Part shown: in pieces, positions 37,962 through 50,084 of the stretch
How positions within the stretch are numbered: position 1 is the stretch's first letter
Layout: each line of letters starts with the position of its first letter
From: Deltaproteobacteria bacterium
Lineage (GTDB): Bacteria > Lernaellota > Lernaellaia > JACKCT01
Reading direction: 5' to 3'
DNA length: 64,000 nt
Assembly: GCA_027493875.1 (NCBI GenBank)
Contig: JAOSJX010000023.1
Coordinates: 558,001-622,000, forward strand
Position numbers and translations under genes: made by a program
Notes under the pieces: generated by a model
What the model saw: only the letters and a program-made list of their open reading frames with translations
Told to the model about the DNA's origin: nothing
The model's database searches: none

Positions 37962-40554
37962 ATTCACCCTCCGCGCGAAATGTCAGGCCGTCCCCTTCCC
38001 GTTCGGCGACGACGCGGTCGCCGTCCTTGATCTCTCCGGCCAGCAGGCGCAACGCCAACTCGTTCATGAGGTACGTTTGAACGGCCCGCTTGAGCGGGCG
38101 GGCGCCGAAGGTCGGATCGAATCCCACGTCCACAAGAAATTCCTTGGCGCTTTCAGACAACTCGACCGTGATGCGCCGTTCTTGGAGGCGCCCCGCGAGC
38201 CGCCGCGTTTGAATCTCGACGATCCGTTGCAGATCGTCGCGGCCGAGGCGATGGAAGATGACGATCTCGTCGATGCGGTTGAGAAATTCCGGCCGAAACT
38301 CGCGGCGAAGAAGCGCCGTGACGTCTTGCTTCATGGCGTCGTAACGGCCCTCGTCATCTTCGAGAATCAAAGGACTTCCGACGTTGCTTGTCATGATCAG
38401 GATCGTGTTTTTGAAATCCACGGTGCGTCCGTGGCTGTCCGTAACGCGTCCGTCGTCGAGGATTTGCAGAAGCACGTTGAAAACTTCCGGATGCGCTTTT
38501 TCGATCTCGTCGAAGAGAATCACGGCATACGGTCGCCGCCGGACGGCTTCCGTCAGATAACCGCCTTCCTCGTAGCCGACGTATCCCGGCGGCGCCCCGA
38601 TCAGCCGCGCCACGGAGTGCTTCTCCATGAACTCGCTCATGTCGATGCGCACCATCGCTTTTTCGGTGTCGAAGAGATATTCCGAGAGCGTCTTGGCGAG
38701 TTCCGTTTTGCCGACCCCCGTCGGGCCGAGAAAAATGAAGCTTCCCAACGGCCTGTCCGGGTCTTGAATTCCGGCCCGCGACCGGCGCACCGCGTCGGCG
38801 ACGGCGCGGACGGCCTCCCCGCTGCCCGATGACGCGTTCGCCGAGCACCTCCTCTAATTTCAGGAGCCGCTCGACATCGCCCCGCATCATTTTGGAAACG
38901 GGAATCCCCGTCCACTGCGAGACGATTTCGCCGACGTCTTCGGCCTCGACTTCCTCCTTGAGCATCCGCTTTTCGCTCGGCGCCGCGTGAAGCTCGTCTT
39001 GCGCGGTTTTGAGCGACTCCGCCAGGTTCCGCAGTTTGCCGTATCGAATCTCCGCGACTTTCCCGAGATCGCCGGCCCGCTCGGCGTCGGCCTCTTCGGC
39101 CCGCGTTCGTTCGATTTCCTCCTTGAGAGCCCGCAGGCGCTGAATCTTCTCTTTCTCTCGCCGCCAGATATCATCGAGCGCCGCCCGTCCCGCGGACAAT
39201 TCGTCGATACGCTTTTGGATTTGTTCGAGCCGCCGCGCGGCCATATCGTCCGTTTCCTTTTTCAGCGCCTCGCGCTCGATTTCCAGTTGCGTCATCTCGC
39301 GCGTTACCTCGTCAAGCTCGGTCGGCATGGAATCGATCTCGATCCGCAGCCGCCCCGCCGCCTCGTCCACCAGATCGATCGCCTTATCCGGCAGAAAGCG
39401 GTCGGCGATGTACCGATTCGACAACGTCGCCGCGGCGACGATCGCGCTATCCATGATGCGCACGCCGTGATGCAGTTCGTATTTGTCTTTGAGGCCGCGG
39501 AGAATGCTGATGGTATCCTCCACCGACGGCTCGGCGACGAACACGGGTTGAAAGCGCCGCTCGAGGGCGGGGTCCTTCTCGATGCGTTCGCGGTATTCGT
39601 CGAGAGTCGTCGCCCCGATGCAGCGCAGCTCTCCGCGCGCCAGACTCGGCTTGAGCAAATTGCTTGCGTCCATGGCGCCTTCCGCGGCTCCGGCGCCGAC
39701 GAGGGTGTGCAACTCGTCGATGAACAGAATGATGTTGCCGTCCGCTTCGGTCACTTCCTTGAGCACCGCCTTGAGACGGTCTTCGAATTCACCGCGATAC
39801 TTCGCGCCGGCGACGAGCGCCCCCAGATCGAGCGCGACGAGTTTTTTGTCGGCAAGCGTCGCGGGCACGTCGCCCGAAACGATGCGTTGGGCGAGCCCTT
39901 CGGCGATGGCGGTTTTTCCAACGCCCGGCTCCCCCAATGAGAACGGGATTATTTTTCTTTCGCCGGTTGAGGACCTGGATCACGCGGCGGATTTCCGTAT
40001 CCCGACCGATCACCGGATCGAGTTTGTTTTTGGCGCGCGCGCTCGGTGTAGTCGACGGCGTAGCGTTTGAGCGCCTCGTATTTCGCCTCCGGATTCTGAT
40101 CGGTCACGCGCTGATTTCCGCGAATGTCCGCCAACACGCGATAAATCGCGTCGGGCGTAACCCCCGCCTCCGACAACGCCGCTTTGACCGCGCCGCCTTC
40201 CGCGCCGGCCAGCGCCAACAAAAGATGCTCGACGCTGACGAACTCGTCCTTCATCCGGCCGGCTTCGACGCCGGCGAGATCGAGGATGTTTTTCAAGCGG
40301 GGCGTGATGTACGGCTCCGCCGACGAGCCTTGCACGCGCGGCTGCTTTTCAAGCGCGCGGCGAAACTTCGCGGCGAGATCGCCCGGCGCGGTTCCGAGCC
40401 GATCGAGCACCGAACGCACGACGCTTTCCGGCTCGTCGACGAGCGCCAGCGCCAGATGTTCCGCGTCAACGGCCTGATGCCCTTCGCGCGCGGCGAGTTC
40501 CCCGGCGCGGACCAGCGCCTCCCGGCTTCTCAGCGTGAGTTTATCCATACGCAT
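37918..40554 (-). CDS. clpB: ATP-dependent disaggregase ClpB, frameshifted
   Basis: ClpB is a hexameric AAA+ disaggregase that works with DnaK. The N-terminal Clp repeat domain ([19 protein letters not shown]) is followed by D1 with Walker A ([13 protein letters not shown]) and Walker B ([15 protein letters not shown]), a middle coiled coil with [14 protein letters not shown], and D2 with [18 protein letters not shown], the pore loop GYVGYEEGG and [11 protein letters not shown]. Frameshifts lie near 40040, 39937 and 38800. Restored length is about 878 residues. The C-terminus reads [10 protein letters not shown] and could be off frame in its last codons. It closes the chaperone block that begins with dnaK. 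Confidence 0.93.
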
Positions 40555-40659
40555 CGTCTCTCCCCGTTACCGTTCTCGGAATCGCGCGTTCCGTCGGCCC
40601 TATTAACGTAACCATTCGCGGTCTTCGAGCAAGGGCCGAAGCGCGTCATTAGCCAAGCG

Positions 40660-40696
40660 CCAATAGAAAAGGCGGCCGGTTCTATCCGGCCGCCTC
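40660..40696 (-). terminator. Rho-independent terminator after degP
   Basis: A perfect 10-bp stem, AGGCGGCCGG with CCGGCCGCCT (40670-40695), encloses a 6-base loop. On the minus strand it is followed by TTTTCTATT. It separates degP from clpB, so clpB probably has its own promoter. Confidence 0.85.
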
Positions 40697-40717
40697 GCTG
40701 GACCAATCGATCAAGGG

Positions 40718-42181
40718 TCATTTTTCGATGGTCGTATAGAACGTCGCGTCCTCGCGCTTCACCAACAGCAGAAGGCTTTCTCCCTTTTTAGCGGCCGCGA
40801 CGCCGCCGGCGAAGTCCGAGGCGCCGGAAAGCCGCTTGCGATTGAGCTCGAGGACCACGTCGCCGCGACGCAGTCCGGCGTCGGACGCCGCGCTGCCCGT
40901 CTCGACGTTGACGACCATCGCGCCCTCGCCGGGATTGAGGCCCAGTTGGCGCGCCATCTCGAAGGGAATGTCCTGAACCACGAGGCCCAATTCGCCGCCG
41001 TGATCCTGCTCCTCCGGTTCGCCGGCATCATCCGGCATGAGCCCGATTTCCACCTCGACCGTCATTGTTTTTCCGTCGCGGACGATCTCGACGTTCACCG
41101 ATTTTCCGATTTCGGTATCCGCCACAATGATCGGCAGATCGCGCGACGCGGCCACGTCCTTGCCGTCGAAGCGCACGATGACGTCGCCGCTCTTAAGCTG
41201 GGCCTTCTCCGCCGGCGACCCGGTCAAGACGTTGCCGACGAGCGCGCCCTTGGCTTCGTCGAGTTTGAGCGCTTGCGCGAGATCGGGCGTGACTTCCTGA
41301 ATCAGCACGCCGAGCCAGCCGCGCGTGACTTTTCCGTGCTCCTTCAATTGATCGACGATGCCGCGCGCGAGGTTGACCGGGATGGCGAAACCGATGCCCT
41401 GGCCCGATGCGTTGATCAACGTGTTGATGCCGATCAGCTCGCCGCGCGTATTGATCAGCGGCCCGCCCGAGTTGCCGGGATTGATCGAGGCGTCGGTCTG
41501 AATGAAGTCGTCGTAGCTGCCCATCCCGACGACGCGGCCTTTCGCCGAAACGATACCCGCCGTGACGGTATGGGACAGGCCGAAGGGATTGCCGATCGCC
41601 ACAACCCACTCGCCGACCTGAAGCGCGTCCGAATCGCCGAGCGGCAGGACGGGGAGCCGCACGCCGTCGGTGACTTTGATGAGCGCCACGTCGGTTTTGG
41701 GATCGACGCCGATGACGTCCGCCTTCAATTCACGTTCGTCATGCAGCCGGACGGTAACCTTTTCCGCGTCGGACACGACATGGTTATTGGTGATGATGTA
41801 GCCGTCCTGGCTGATGATGAACCCGGAGCCCTGGCCCCGTTGAACGCGGTCTTGCTCGGGAACACCGAACCGCTCGAAGAAATCCCAGAACGGATCCCCG
41901 CCGTGAAAGCGGGGATGAATTTGGCGCCCGGACACGCGCTTGACGACTTCGAGATTGACGACGGCGGGCGTCGCGTTGCGGGCCAGTTGAACGAAGCTGT
42001 TGCTCGCGCGTTGAATTTCGTCCGACGAGACCGGCGCGGGTGCGGCGTCCGTTGTTTGCGTTTCGGCGGTCTCGCCGAACTCCATGCCCGGCGCCGCCGG
42101 GCGATTATCCGCCACGCACACGGCCGTCCCCATGACGACCAGCAACAGCGCGGCGACGGTCCATAATCGAACACGATGCAT
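40718..42181 (-). CDS. degP: DegP/HtrA-type periplasmic serine protease
   Basis: This is an intact periplasmic protease-chaperone of about 487 residues. The ATG at 42181 is preferred over 42202 because it gives a clean signal peptide (MHRVRLWTVAALLLVVMG) with AAGGA upstream. The catalytic triad is visible: His in ITNNHVVSD, Asp in DPKTDVALIKV, Ser in INPGNSGGPLIN. Two PDZ domains follow (LGVLIQEVTPDLAQAL, then LGLVVQDIPFEMARQ). It degrades or refolds envelope proteins under heat stress. It lies downstream of the DUF1844 gene with a 29-base gap, inside the heat-shock block. Confidence 0.95.
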   Translation of the reverse strand: MHRVRLWTVAALLLVVMGTAVCVADNRPAAPGMEFGETAETQTTDAAPAPVSSDEIQRASNSFVQLARNATPAVVNLEVVKRVSGRQIHPRFHGGDPFWDFFERFGVPEQDRVQRGQGSGFIISQDGYIITNNHVVSDAEKVTVRLHDERELKADVIGVDPKTDVALIKVTDGVRLPVLPLGDSDALQVGEWVVAIGNPFGLSHTVTAGIVSAKGRVVGMGSYDDFIQTDASINPGNSGGPLINTRGELIGINTLINASGQGIGFAIPVNLARGIVDQLKEHGKVTRGWLGVLIQEVTPDLAQALKLDEAKGALVGNVLTGSPAEKAQLKSGDVIVRFDGKDVAASRDLPIIVADTEIGKSVNVEIVRDGKTMTVEVEIGLMPDDAGEPEEQDHGGELGLVVQDIPFEMARQLGLNPGEGAMVVNVETGSAASDAGLRRGDVVLELNRKRLSGASDFAGGVAAAKKGESLLLLVKREDATFYTTIEK

Positions 42182-42210
42182 TATCTTTTCCTTCCGGGTC
42201 ATCTTCCCGC

Positions 42211-42644
42211 CTATTTCCTCGCCGCCACGTATCGGAGGCGAAGGTCACGCAGGGTCGACGAGAGAAAATCCGCCTCTTCGCTCGTCAGGTTTCCCTTGGT
42301 TTTCTCGGACAGCACGCCCAAAGATCGATCGTCTGCTTGGCCATCGCGGTGTCCTTGACGCTTTTGCCCTCGGGATCGGCAACCTCGCCGAGATACATCA
42401 TCGCCGATCCGGCCAGGGAAAAAATAAGACTCATAAAGGACACCTCAGGCAACGATCCATGCCGCGCCCCCGTGTCCGCCGACGACCGGTCCGCGGGCGT
42501 GCTTTTCGATTCGGTTTTCGTTTCATCCGGCGCGTCGGCCGCGCGATCCGTCTCGCCCTCGTTCTTTTTGACCTCGCCGCCTTCCATGGAAAAGCGGCGC
42601 TTGTCCTGGACTTTGATCTCCCGGTCGTCGGTTTTATCGGACAT
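42211..42644 (-). CDS. DUF1844 protein, one frameshift
   Basis: The ATG at 42644 has GGAGGGAG upstream. The first 70 residues are charged and disordered; the domain then starts with SFMSLIFSLAGSAMMYLGEV and continues DTAMAKQTIDLLGV. A frameshift near 42318 must be corrected; afterwards the reading LLGVLSEKTKGNLTSEEADF and STLRDLRLRYVAARK to the stop at 42211 matches the DUF1844 pattern. Function is unknown; the family is common in Myxococcota-like bacteria and Acidobacteria. Its position after grpE suggests co-expression with chaperones. Confidence 0.75.
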
Positions 42645-43273
42645 CGGACTCCCTCCTCTTGGTTCCCGTCGGCTTCGACAGCGGCGGCGGCGTCCGTCCC
42701 GCTCTCCGGCTCCTTCACGACTTTCACTTTTGCGGCACGGATCAATCGCGGCCCGAGCGAGTAACCGGTCTGAAATACGTCCAGAATCGCGCCGGGCGGA
42801 AATTCGTCGCTCGCTTCGGCAAGCAGGACCTCGTGCGCGTTCGGGTCCAACATATCGCCTCGCGCCGGTTTGAGCGCTTTAACGCCGAGCGCTTCCAACG
42901 CCGCGGCGAATTGGCGCCCGACCGCTTCGACGCCGTCGCCGAACCCGGGCGCACCGTTCCTCGCGAGCGCATCGCACGCCAGCGCCAATCCGTCGAGGGC
43001 CGGCAACATCGCCTCGACCGCCCGGGCCGTTCCCTCGTCGACCCCGCGGCGAAATTCTCGATCGTTTCGCTTCCGGTAGTTGTCGAACTCGGCGGCGAGG
43101 CGCTGTAACTGATCGGTGAGTTCGGCTTCCCGGCGGCGCGCCTCGTCGAGCGGCGTTTCCGGCGCTTGATCTTCCGGACCCGCGTTCCGCTGGTCCACCG
43201 TGGCGTCACCGTTTTCCTTTTTCGTCTCGTCTCCGGGCATTGAGGCTCCGTCCCTGATCTCAATTTTCGTCAT
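42634..43273 (-). CDS. grpE: Nucleotide exchange factor GrpE
   Basis: GrpE releases ADP from DnaK. The ATG at 43273 overlaps the dnaJ stop (ATGA). A charged, disordered N-terminus leads to the long helix AELTDQLQRLAAEFDNYRKR and the C-terminal beta domain with PNAHEVLLAEASDEFPPG and YSLGPRLIRAAKVKVVKEP. After VVKEP the frame lacks a stop until well inside the next gene, so a base error near 42680-42720 is likely; the nearest stop in the alternative frame is at 42634-42636. The start of the family domain and the C-terminal signature are clear. Confidence 0.88.
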
Positions 43274-44212
43274 GCTTGCCCCTTGACCGGATTGGCCCGG
43301 TCAAATCGGCGAATGAGCTCCCGGCTTTTTTCGTCAACGTTTTTCGGCACAAGAATTTTTACCGTCACCAGAACATCCCCGGGGGGCGCTCCCTTGCGCC
43401 GCACGCCTTCTCCGGGAAGGCGGAGGACCTGCCCTCCTTGCGTGCCGGGCGGAATGGACACCGTCGTCGTCCCGTGCGGCGTCAGGATCTCCACCTTCGC
43501 GCCCAGCACGGCCTCCGCAAAGCTCACGCCGACGGACGTGGTGATATGATCGCCGTCGCGCCGGAAGCGCTCATGCGGTTTAACGCGGATTTTGATGATG
43601 AGATCGCCGGCCTTGCCGCCCGGTCCCGGCATGCCCTTGCCGCGCAATCGGATTTTTTCCCCGTCGCGCACGCCGGGCGGAACCGCGAAGGTCAAGCTCG
43701 ATTTCCCGTGCGGCCCTTCAAGAGAGATTTTTTTCGTCGCACCCAGAACCGCGTCGAGGAAGTCCAGGTCCATCGACGATTCCACGTCGCGCCCGCGCGC
43801 CGCCTGGCGACCGCCGAAAGGCGAGGCGGTTCCGCGCCGGCCCCGCGCGGCGAATCCGCCGCCGAAAAAGATCGCCCAGGATGTCTTCGAAACCCATGCC
43901 GTGAAAGGTCTGGCCGAAGCCGGTGAACGTGCCGCCGGGATTTCGAAAGTCGAATCCCGAAAAGTCGAATCCCTGGGAACCCGGCTTGCCGGCGTGGCCG
44001 AATTGATCGTAGGTCCGGCGCGCTTCCGGGTTCGCGAGCACCGCGTAGGCCTCGTTTAATTCCTTAAACTTGATTTCGGCGGTGGCGTTGTTCGGATTGT
44101 GGTCGGGGTGGTATTGACGCGCGAGCCGGCGATAGGCCGACTTGATGTCCTTGTCCGAGGCGTCTTTCTTAACGCCGAGAATTTCGTAATAATCCCTCTT
44201 CCCGTTGTTCAC
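43270..44212 (-). CDS. DnaJ/CbpA-like J-domain co-chaperone without zinc finger, one frameshift
   Basis: The J-domain ([20 protein letters not shown]) carries the HPD motif in [10 protein letters not shown], so it can stimulate DnaK. A Gly/Phe-rich linker follows ([20 protein letters not shown]). A frameshift near 43872 joins this to the substrate-binding domains ([59 protein letters not shown]). No CxxCxGxG zinc repeats are present, so the protein is of the CbpA/class II type although it takes the dnaJ place between hsp20 and grpE. Restored length is about 314 residues. Confidence 0.87.
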
Positions 44213-44249
44213 GGCGCATCCTCGTTCGTTTGTCGATCGTCAATCGCCC

Positions 44250-44651
44250 TCAGGTCGCCGCTTTCGCCAGACGCACCGACAGCACGCCGGACACATAGCG
44301 CGTTTCGACGCTTCGCTCGTCCACCGCGAAGGGAAGGTCCACGGTCCGCATCAATTGGCCCGCGGTCCGCTCGACCATCACGGCATGACGGTCCGTCTGC
44401 GCGATCTCGGTTGGTTTCGGCCGCGCCGTGATGGTGATCCGGCGCGGCTCGACGGCCACGCGGATATTTTCCGCCTCGAAGCCCGGAAGATCCGCCGTAA
44501 GGTGAAACGCGTCGTCCGTCTCCACGAGGTCGCAGGCAACGGCGGGAAGGTCGTCCGCGATCGACGCGGGGCCGGCGTCGCGCCCGATTTTTTGAATCCG
44601 GCGCTGCACCTCGCGGGCCATCAATTCGACGTCGCTCCCGTCCTTGCTCAT
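44250..44651 (-). CDS. Hsp20/alpha-crystallin small heat-shock protein
   Basis: This intact 133-residue protein holds unfolding proteins for DnaK. The alpha-crystallin domain runs from ACDLVETDDAFHLTADLPGF to RTVDLPFAVDERSVETRYVS and ends with GVLSVRLAKA, where the usual G-V/I-L motif is present. There is no C-terminal IxI motif after it, because the protein ends five residues later, so oligomer assembly may differ. The gene sits 36 bases after dnaK. Confidence 0.87.
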   Translation of the reverse strand: MSKDGSDVELMAREVQRRIQKIGRDAGPASIADDLPAVACDLVETDDAFHLTADLPGFEAENIRVAVEPRRITITARPKPTEIAQTDRHAVMVERTAGQLMRTVDLPFAVDERSVETRYVSGVLSVRLAKAAT

Positions 44652-44687
44652 GCGTCACGTCCTTTCACGGAATCGCGCGGCGCGCGG

Positions 44688-46601
<1,914 letters not shown>

Positions 46602-46656
46602 ATTTTCGTCTCCTACGCGTTGTCGTACGAGAATTTACATTCCAAAGTACGGTCCC

Positions 46657-46684
46657 AACCTAACCACGAACCAAGGGCTGTCAA
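46657..46684 (-). promoter_or_regulatory. Candidate dnaK promoter
   Basis: On the minus strand a perfect TTGACA (46679-46684) and a weak TAGGTT (46657-46662) are separated by 16 bases, about 60 bases upstream of the dnaK ATG. No CIRCE inverted repeat is present. The sigma class is uncertain. Confidence 0.35.
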
Positions 46685-46782
46685 CGGCGAAGCCATGGAT
46701 TTTTTTTGCTTTTTCGCCGATTTTCGGCCGGTTGACGGACCCCTGAGCCTGTGTGAATATTCGCCGCCCCGCGGGACGGAAA

Positions 46783-48956
46783 ATGCGTAAATTGCTTACA
46801 AAATGGCTATTTTTCGGCGCGTTGGCGCTTCCCGGCGTCCTCGGGGGTTGCTCGGACAGCTTTTTCGAGGACCTCCCGGTGTACTCCGCGCACGAAATCG
46901 TGACCCGCGAAAACAAGGCGGAGGAGCTCGTCTGGGGTTTCGTCACGCGGGTCTGGCGGCGGTGGCGCTGACGGCCGGAGCCCGCGAGGCCGATCCCGAT
47001 CCGCGACGCCCGTATCCCGGACCGCCGAGCGATCAGAACGATCTGGTCCTCGAAGCGGGCGAGCGATTGAGCGGCGAGCTCATGCCTTTTGTTTTCATTC
47101 CCGCCGACGAGCCCGATCCGCTCAAGCGGTACCAGGGTTACGAAGAACGCGGCTGCCGCGGTCTGGCGGTTTGGCGAATGGGTTATGCCGGTGAGAGGCC
47201 GCTGACCGATCCGGCGATGGAGCCTCTTTACCGGTACATCGAGATTCGCGGCATTCCCGTGATCGCGTCGATCGGACGGCAGGAATATCTGCCGGAGGTC
47301 GTTCGATTGCTGCGGGACCATCCGAACCTGAAAGTGATCTCCGCGGGCCTGCTCGGATTTCCGGAGGATCTTCCGCGCGTGCAGCGGACGATGGAGCTTT
47401 TCCCCAATCTCTTCGTCGATACCGGCTTCGACGCGGACGCGGGGTTCGAAGAGGTTTTCCGAACCATCGGCGCCGACCTGGACGGCGCGCGCGACTTTTT
47501 CGACCTGATGCAGGACCGCATCGTCTTCGCGGGCGGCCTGACCTTCGATCACCGGCTCTACCGGCGCGGCCAATGGGGCGCGCAGATCTTCAAGGTCTAC
47601 CGGTCGTTTCTCGAACGCGAGGAGATCGCGCTGCGCGTGCGGGGAGACGACGGCCAATGGTACCCCGTCCGCATTCCGGCGCTCGCGCTGGACGAGGATA
47701 TTCTCAAGAAAATTTATCACCATAATTTTCAGCGGGTGGTGGGACGGTCGCTTTCCACTCAGGTTTCGTCGGATCTGGATTTCCTTTTGACCTCGGCGCC
47801 GGCGGGATGGAGTTTCGATCCCGTCTCCCCGCATCGCGTCGTGGCGGCGCTCGTCGCCCCGAAACGCAAACTGGTCTCCACGGTGAGTACGCAGCGGCTC
47901 CGCGACCTGTTCGCGGGCCGGTTGACGGATTGGCGCGAATTGAACGGCGAGCCCGGACCGATCCGCGTCGCGTCCTACGGGCCTCTCGCGAAGGTGGTGG
48001 CGGACCAGTTGGACGTTCCGCTGGTGGCGCCGCTCGACATCCACCACGACGCCGCGGAGGCGACCCGCGCCATCGAGCGCGACGGTGATCTGCTCGGCAT
48101 TATCCCGCTGGCGAACGTGCCGACGCACCTTGAAGTCATCACGGTGGACGGCGACAACCCGCTGGTCTCGAACATCAAATACTGCGCCTCGAAATCGTCG
48201 CCGACCATCGCGCATTATTTTACGACGTATCCGCTGTTGATTCCGGTCCGCTTCGGCGAGGACGCCAACACGGAGCCGTTCGATCCTTTTGAAATCCGCA
48301 CCGTCCTCATCGGCGGACGCGTTACGGCCAAAGATGAGGGCCCGATCATCGCTCCCGTGGACGCGGAAACCGAAGACCGGCTCGCGGACGCGATGCGTCC
48401 GGTGTATGACATCCTTCCGTCCATTCGGGCGGCGGATTTCTCGGTTTTTCTCGGCCGGCCGACGACGGAACGCGAACAATTTCTGCTGCGCGTTTTGGGC
48501 GCCTCCGCGACCGCGGACAACGGCCGCGTGGCCCGTTTCGGAACCGAACCCGACCCCGCCGGCGCGGTTTGCGAAAGCGCCATCAGGGGCGTGCCGGTCT
48601 CGGTGGCCGGAAATCCAACGTCGATGCCGGAGCACGGTATTCGCATCGCGGCGCTTCCGGCGGGCGCAACCGACGACGACGTTCAAGCCGCGCTCGCGGC
48701 GGGTGCGCACGCCGTGTTGGCGGGCGACCGGCTCGAAGCGGTTGCGGGACTGGGCGCGCTGAAAACCGATCTCGGCTCCTTTTTCGGCGACACCGGCGCG
48801 ACGGGCGCCTACGCGTTCTTATCGTTCTACGGCGACCGCCTGGTCTCGGCGGACGTGGTTCCGGTCATGACGGAAGGCGGGATCGTCGCGCGGCGCTACG
48901 GCGAACAAGCCCGCCGCCTGATGCTTGACGCTTATTCCAACGTCGCCGCGCCGTAG
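46783..48956 (+). CDS. Three-domain lipoprotein: amidohydrolase-, solute-binding- and CapA-like, all degenerate; one frameshift
   Basis: The start at 46783 gives a signal peptide ending in the lipobox LGGC; a frameshift near 46950 joins it to GLAAVALTAGAREAD. Residues about 100-270 resemble amidohydrolase-2 barrels (IPVIASIGRQEYLPEVV, PNLFVDTGFDAD), but positions usually holding metal His and Asp read IASIG, ISAGLLG and VFAGGL. Residues about 340-480 match PstS-like binding domains (LRDLFAGRLTDWRELNG). The last 200 resemble CapA (RTVLIGGRVT, IRAADFSVFLG, GAYAFLSFYGDRLVSADVVP) without its metal residues. It is likely a periplasmic scaffold or receptor, co-transcribed with the acylation genes downstream. 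Confidence 0.6.
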
Positions 48957-48980
48957 CGCGGGGGACGGGGCGGAGCCGGC

Positions 48981-50084
48981 ATGCGCCTCTTCGATTCGTT
49001 GTTCCGCCCCGGCCTGCGTCCGCTCCGCGTCGCCATACTCGTCGCCGCCGCGTTTGTTCTGACGGACGCCCTCTTCGCCGGGTACGTTCATCGCGCGTTC
49101 CGATTTCCGACCTTTCGTTTTCCGGCCGATTCCAAAACCTTTCTCGACGAATATCTCACGTATCTCGAAAGCGACACGGCAACGCGTACTTTTTTCGTCG
49201 GCGATTCGGTCATTCAAGGGCAACATCTCGCCGACGGCGAAACCGTCCCGGTTCAGTACGCCGGCGCGGCAAACGCCCCGGCGGTGAATCTCGGGCTGAC
49301 GGCCGCGAAAACGCCCGACTTTTTCTTTCTGACCGGACGACTGCCGAGCCGCCCCGGCGCGACCGTTATCTACAACGTCAACTATAAGAATTTTTGCGCG
49401 TACGACCTTTCCGTGCCGCTGCGTTTTCGCGATTTGTTCGATCCGGCGCTCGCGCGCACCGTCGCGCCGGATCTTCGCGACGCGCTCAACGCTCCTGAAA
49501 ACGATCCGGCTTCCGCCAGCGTCGTGCGCCGCCATTGGTTTTTACTGCGCCATCGCGACTGGGTGAACGCCGCGCTGTTCGGCGGGCATCCGCGGCAACA
49601 GATCAAGGGCTACGTGGATCAGATCGCCGCGCGAGGTCTTGGATCGGCGTGGCGGCACCTGCTTCAGAGCAAAACGGAAACGCCCGCCACGCGCAAGGAT
49701 TGGCCGGCGCGGTCGGTCGAGATATTACGTTCGTACTATCGGGCGATGCCGCTGAACGACACGAACGCCGTTTTTCGGATGATCGGCCCGACCGCACGGC
49801 TCGCCCGCGACCGCCAATTCCAACCCGTCTTCTTCGCCAACCCCATGAACCGCGCGCTGCTCGACCGTTTTCAAGCGATCGACTGGGCTCTCTACGGCGA
49901 TAACGTTCTGCGCGTCCGGCAAGCCGTGGAGACCGGGGGCGGTGTCTTCTTCGACTACACCAACCTTCTCGCGCCGCGGCATTTTGTCGACAACGATCAC
50001 GTCACGGCGGAAGGAGCGCGCCTGCTCGCCGGCCGCCTTTACCGCGACATCATCCGCGCCGCGGCTCCGGAGGGCGGCGAATGA
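48981..50084 (+). CDS. Membrane-anchored SGNH hydrolase (DltD/AlgJ-like topology)
   Basis: This intact 367-residue protein has one N-terminal transmembrane helix (RVAILVAAAFVLTDALFAGY) and a periplasmic SGNH domain. Block I is FFVGDSVIQGQHL (GDS), the oxyanion Asn is likely in VIYNVNYKNF, and block V is VDNDHVTAEGARLLAG (DxxH), so the catalytic triad is complete. Topology and neighbours match DltD of dlt operons and AlgJ/AlgX of alginate acetylation, which finish acyl transfer onto a polymer. Its stop overlaps the MBOAT ATG by four bases. The polymer is unknown. Confidence 0.75.
   Translation: MRLFDSLFRPGLRPLRVAILVAAAFVLTDALFAGYVHRAFRFPTFRFPADSKTFLDEYLTYLESDTATRTFFVGDSVIQGQHLADGETVPVQYAGAANAPAVNLGLTAAKTPDFFFLTGRLPSRPGATVIYNVNYKNFCAYDLSVPLRFRDLFDPALARTVAPDLRDALNAPENDPASASVVRRHWFLLRHRDWVNAALFGGHPRQQIKGYVDQIAARGLGSAWRHLLQSKTETPATRKDWPARSVEILRSYYRAMPLNDTNAVFRMIGPTARLARDRQFQPVFFANPMNRALLDRFQAIDWALYGDNVLRVRQAVETGGGVFFDYTNLLAPRHFVDNDHVTAEGARLLAGRLYRDIIRAAAPEGGE

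Noticed and set aside
46602-46782. CIRCE element upstream of dnaK
   Set aside because: No TTAGCACTC-N9-GAGTGCTAA or close variant is present on either strand.
46635-48710. 691-codon minus-strand open frame opposite the three-domain lipoprotein
   Set aside because: It lacks a ribosome site, is Arg-rich and has no recognisable domains. The plus strand has a lipobox and domain matches.
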